Origin: Chryseobacterium sp. CH25
GTDB lineage: Bacteria > Bacteroidota > Bacteroidia > Flavobacteriales > Weeksellaceae
Assembly: GCF_004119455.1 (NCBI RefSeq)
Contig: NZ_NRQT01000001.1
Span: 558,001-622,000, forward strand
Length of the DNA: 64,000 bases
Direction of reading: 5' to 3'
Shown here: one piece after another, positions 63,866-64,000 of the stretch
Position numbering within the stretch: the first letter of the stretch is position 1
Layout: every line of letters starts with the position of its first letter
Program-made: the position numbers and the translations under genes
Notes under the pieces: model-generated
What the model was told of the DNA's origin: nothing
Databases searched by the model: none
The model's input: the letters and a program-made list of their open reading frames with translations, nothing else

Positions 63866-63900
63866 TGACAGCCTATTGTCATAGTCTGCTCTTAATTTTG
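63866..63900 (+). promoter_or_regulatory. Palindrome and promoter upstream of the VOC gene
   Basis: TGACA (63866-63870) N6 TGTCA (63877-63881) has the size and symmetry of a Crp/Fnr-type site. It is followed by a TAATTTTG -7 box (63893-63900). The inner TTG (63876-63878) is only 14 nt from the box, so an activator may be required. Confidence 0.5.
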
Positions 63901-63927
63901 TATCAAATTATTTAAATACAGGATTAT

Positions 63928-64000
63928 ATGAAATTAGCATCATTAAGAATCATTACAAAAGACATCAGACAGTCTGTTCAGTTTTACGAAAAAGTAATGG
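63928..64000 (+). CDS. VOC/glyoxalase family protein, 5' part (cut by window end)
   Basis: The first 24 codons are visible: M-K-L-A-S-L-R-I-I-T-K-D-I-R-Q-S-V-Q-F-Y-E-K-V-M, the typical start of a vicinal oxygen chelate / glyoxalase-bleomycin resistance-type protein. The rest lies outside. A Crp/Fnr gene precedes it on the same strand. Confidence 0.75.
   Translation, partial: MKLASLRIITKDIRQSVQFYEKVM

Noticed and set aside
1..64000. CRISPR array, rRNA operon, insertion sequence or prophage
   Set aside because: Scanning found no regularly spaced repeats, no rRNA-like sequence, and no transposase, integrase or phage structural protein.

Overview
The window reads as chromosomal DNA of a flavobacterium, most likely Chryseobacterium or a close relative (Weeksellaceae, Bacteroidota). 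The evidence is low GC, SusC/FecA-type TonB receptors, a type IX secretion sorting domain, FecI/FecR signalling, DUF2480, DUF2723 and DUF4249 proteins, tRNAs without an encoded CCA, and many promoters matching the Bacteroidota pattern TTG-N17..23-TAnnTTTG. The genus is inferred from protein style; no marker gene such as 16S rRNA is present.

Layout. 1-3193: end of a TonB-dependent receptor followed by a lipoprotein beta-propeller phytase. 3733-4873: sterol desaturase-like enzyme and a small ORF. 4898-16308: a cell-surface signalling locus with an ECF sigma factor diverging from FecR, a 1095-aa TonB receptor with an STN domain, two paralogous beta-helix lipoproteins (one frame-broken), a T9SS-sorted protein, a lipoprotein and an S41 protease. 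16336-21422: a HAD phosphatase, then a Cys-rich HTH regulator facing a superoxide dismutase / DUF2480 / FMN reductase / ferredoxin reductase / [2Fe-2S] ferredoxin operon. A 14-bp-arm palindrome overlaps that operon's -33 box, and a related site lies at the regulator's own promoter. 21584-29081: ketopantoate reductase, an AT-rich DUF4238 gene between inverted repeat copies, Crp/Fnr, methyltransferase, a broken quinone reductase, AraC, and a TetX-like monooxygenase. 29082-33587: long AT-rich spacers, a possible small RNA, and two tandem TPR/LuxR-like sensor regulators (the second broken). 34063-39475: two identical tRNA-Lys genes with duplicated promoters bracket a phloretin/DAPG-hydrolase-like enzyme, AraC and a bacteriophytochrome kinase. 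39792-47831: MccF-like peptidase, DJ-1/PfpI and GlxA-type proteins, and a TolC-HlyD-MFS efflux operon facing an AraC gene. 48116-55597: DUF2723 membrane protein, SDR, RidA, two Crp/Fnr proteins, alpha/beta hydrolase. 55668-58393: SMI1/KNR4 and related genes forming an orphan immunity-like array. 58430-64000: TlpA thioredoxin, a frame-broken TonB receptor with its DUF4249 lipoprotein, Crp/Fnr, and the start of a VOC protein.

Two whole-window patterns stand out. Four otherwise intact genes are broken by losses that fit contraction of A or T homopolymers, seven contractions in all (three of them in one gene), which suggests sequencing or assembly error at least as much as pseudogenisation. Several families of short intergenic repeats recur between genes.
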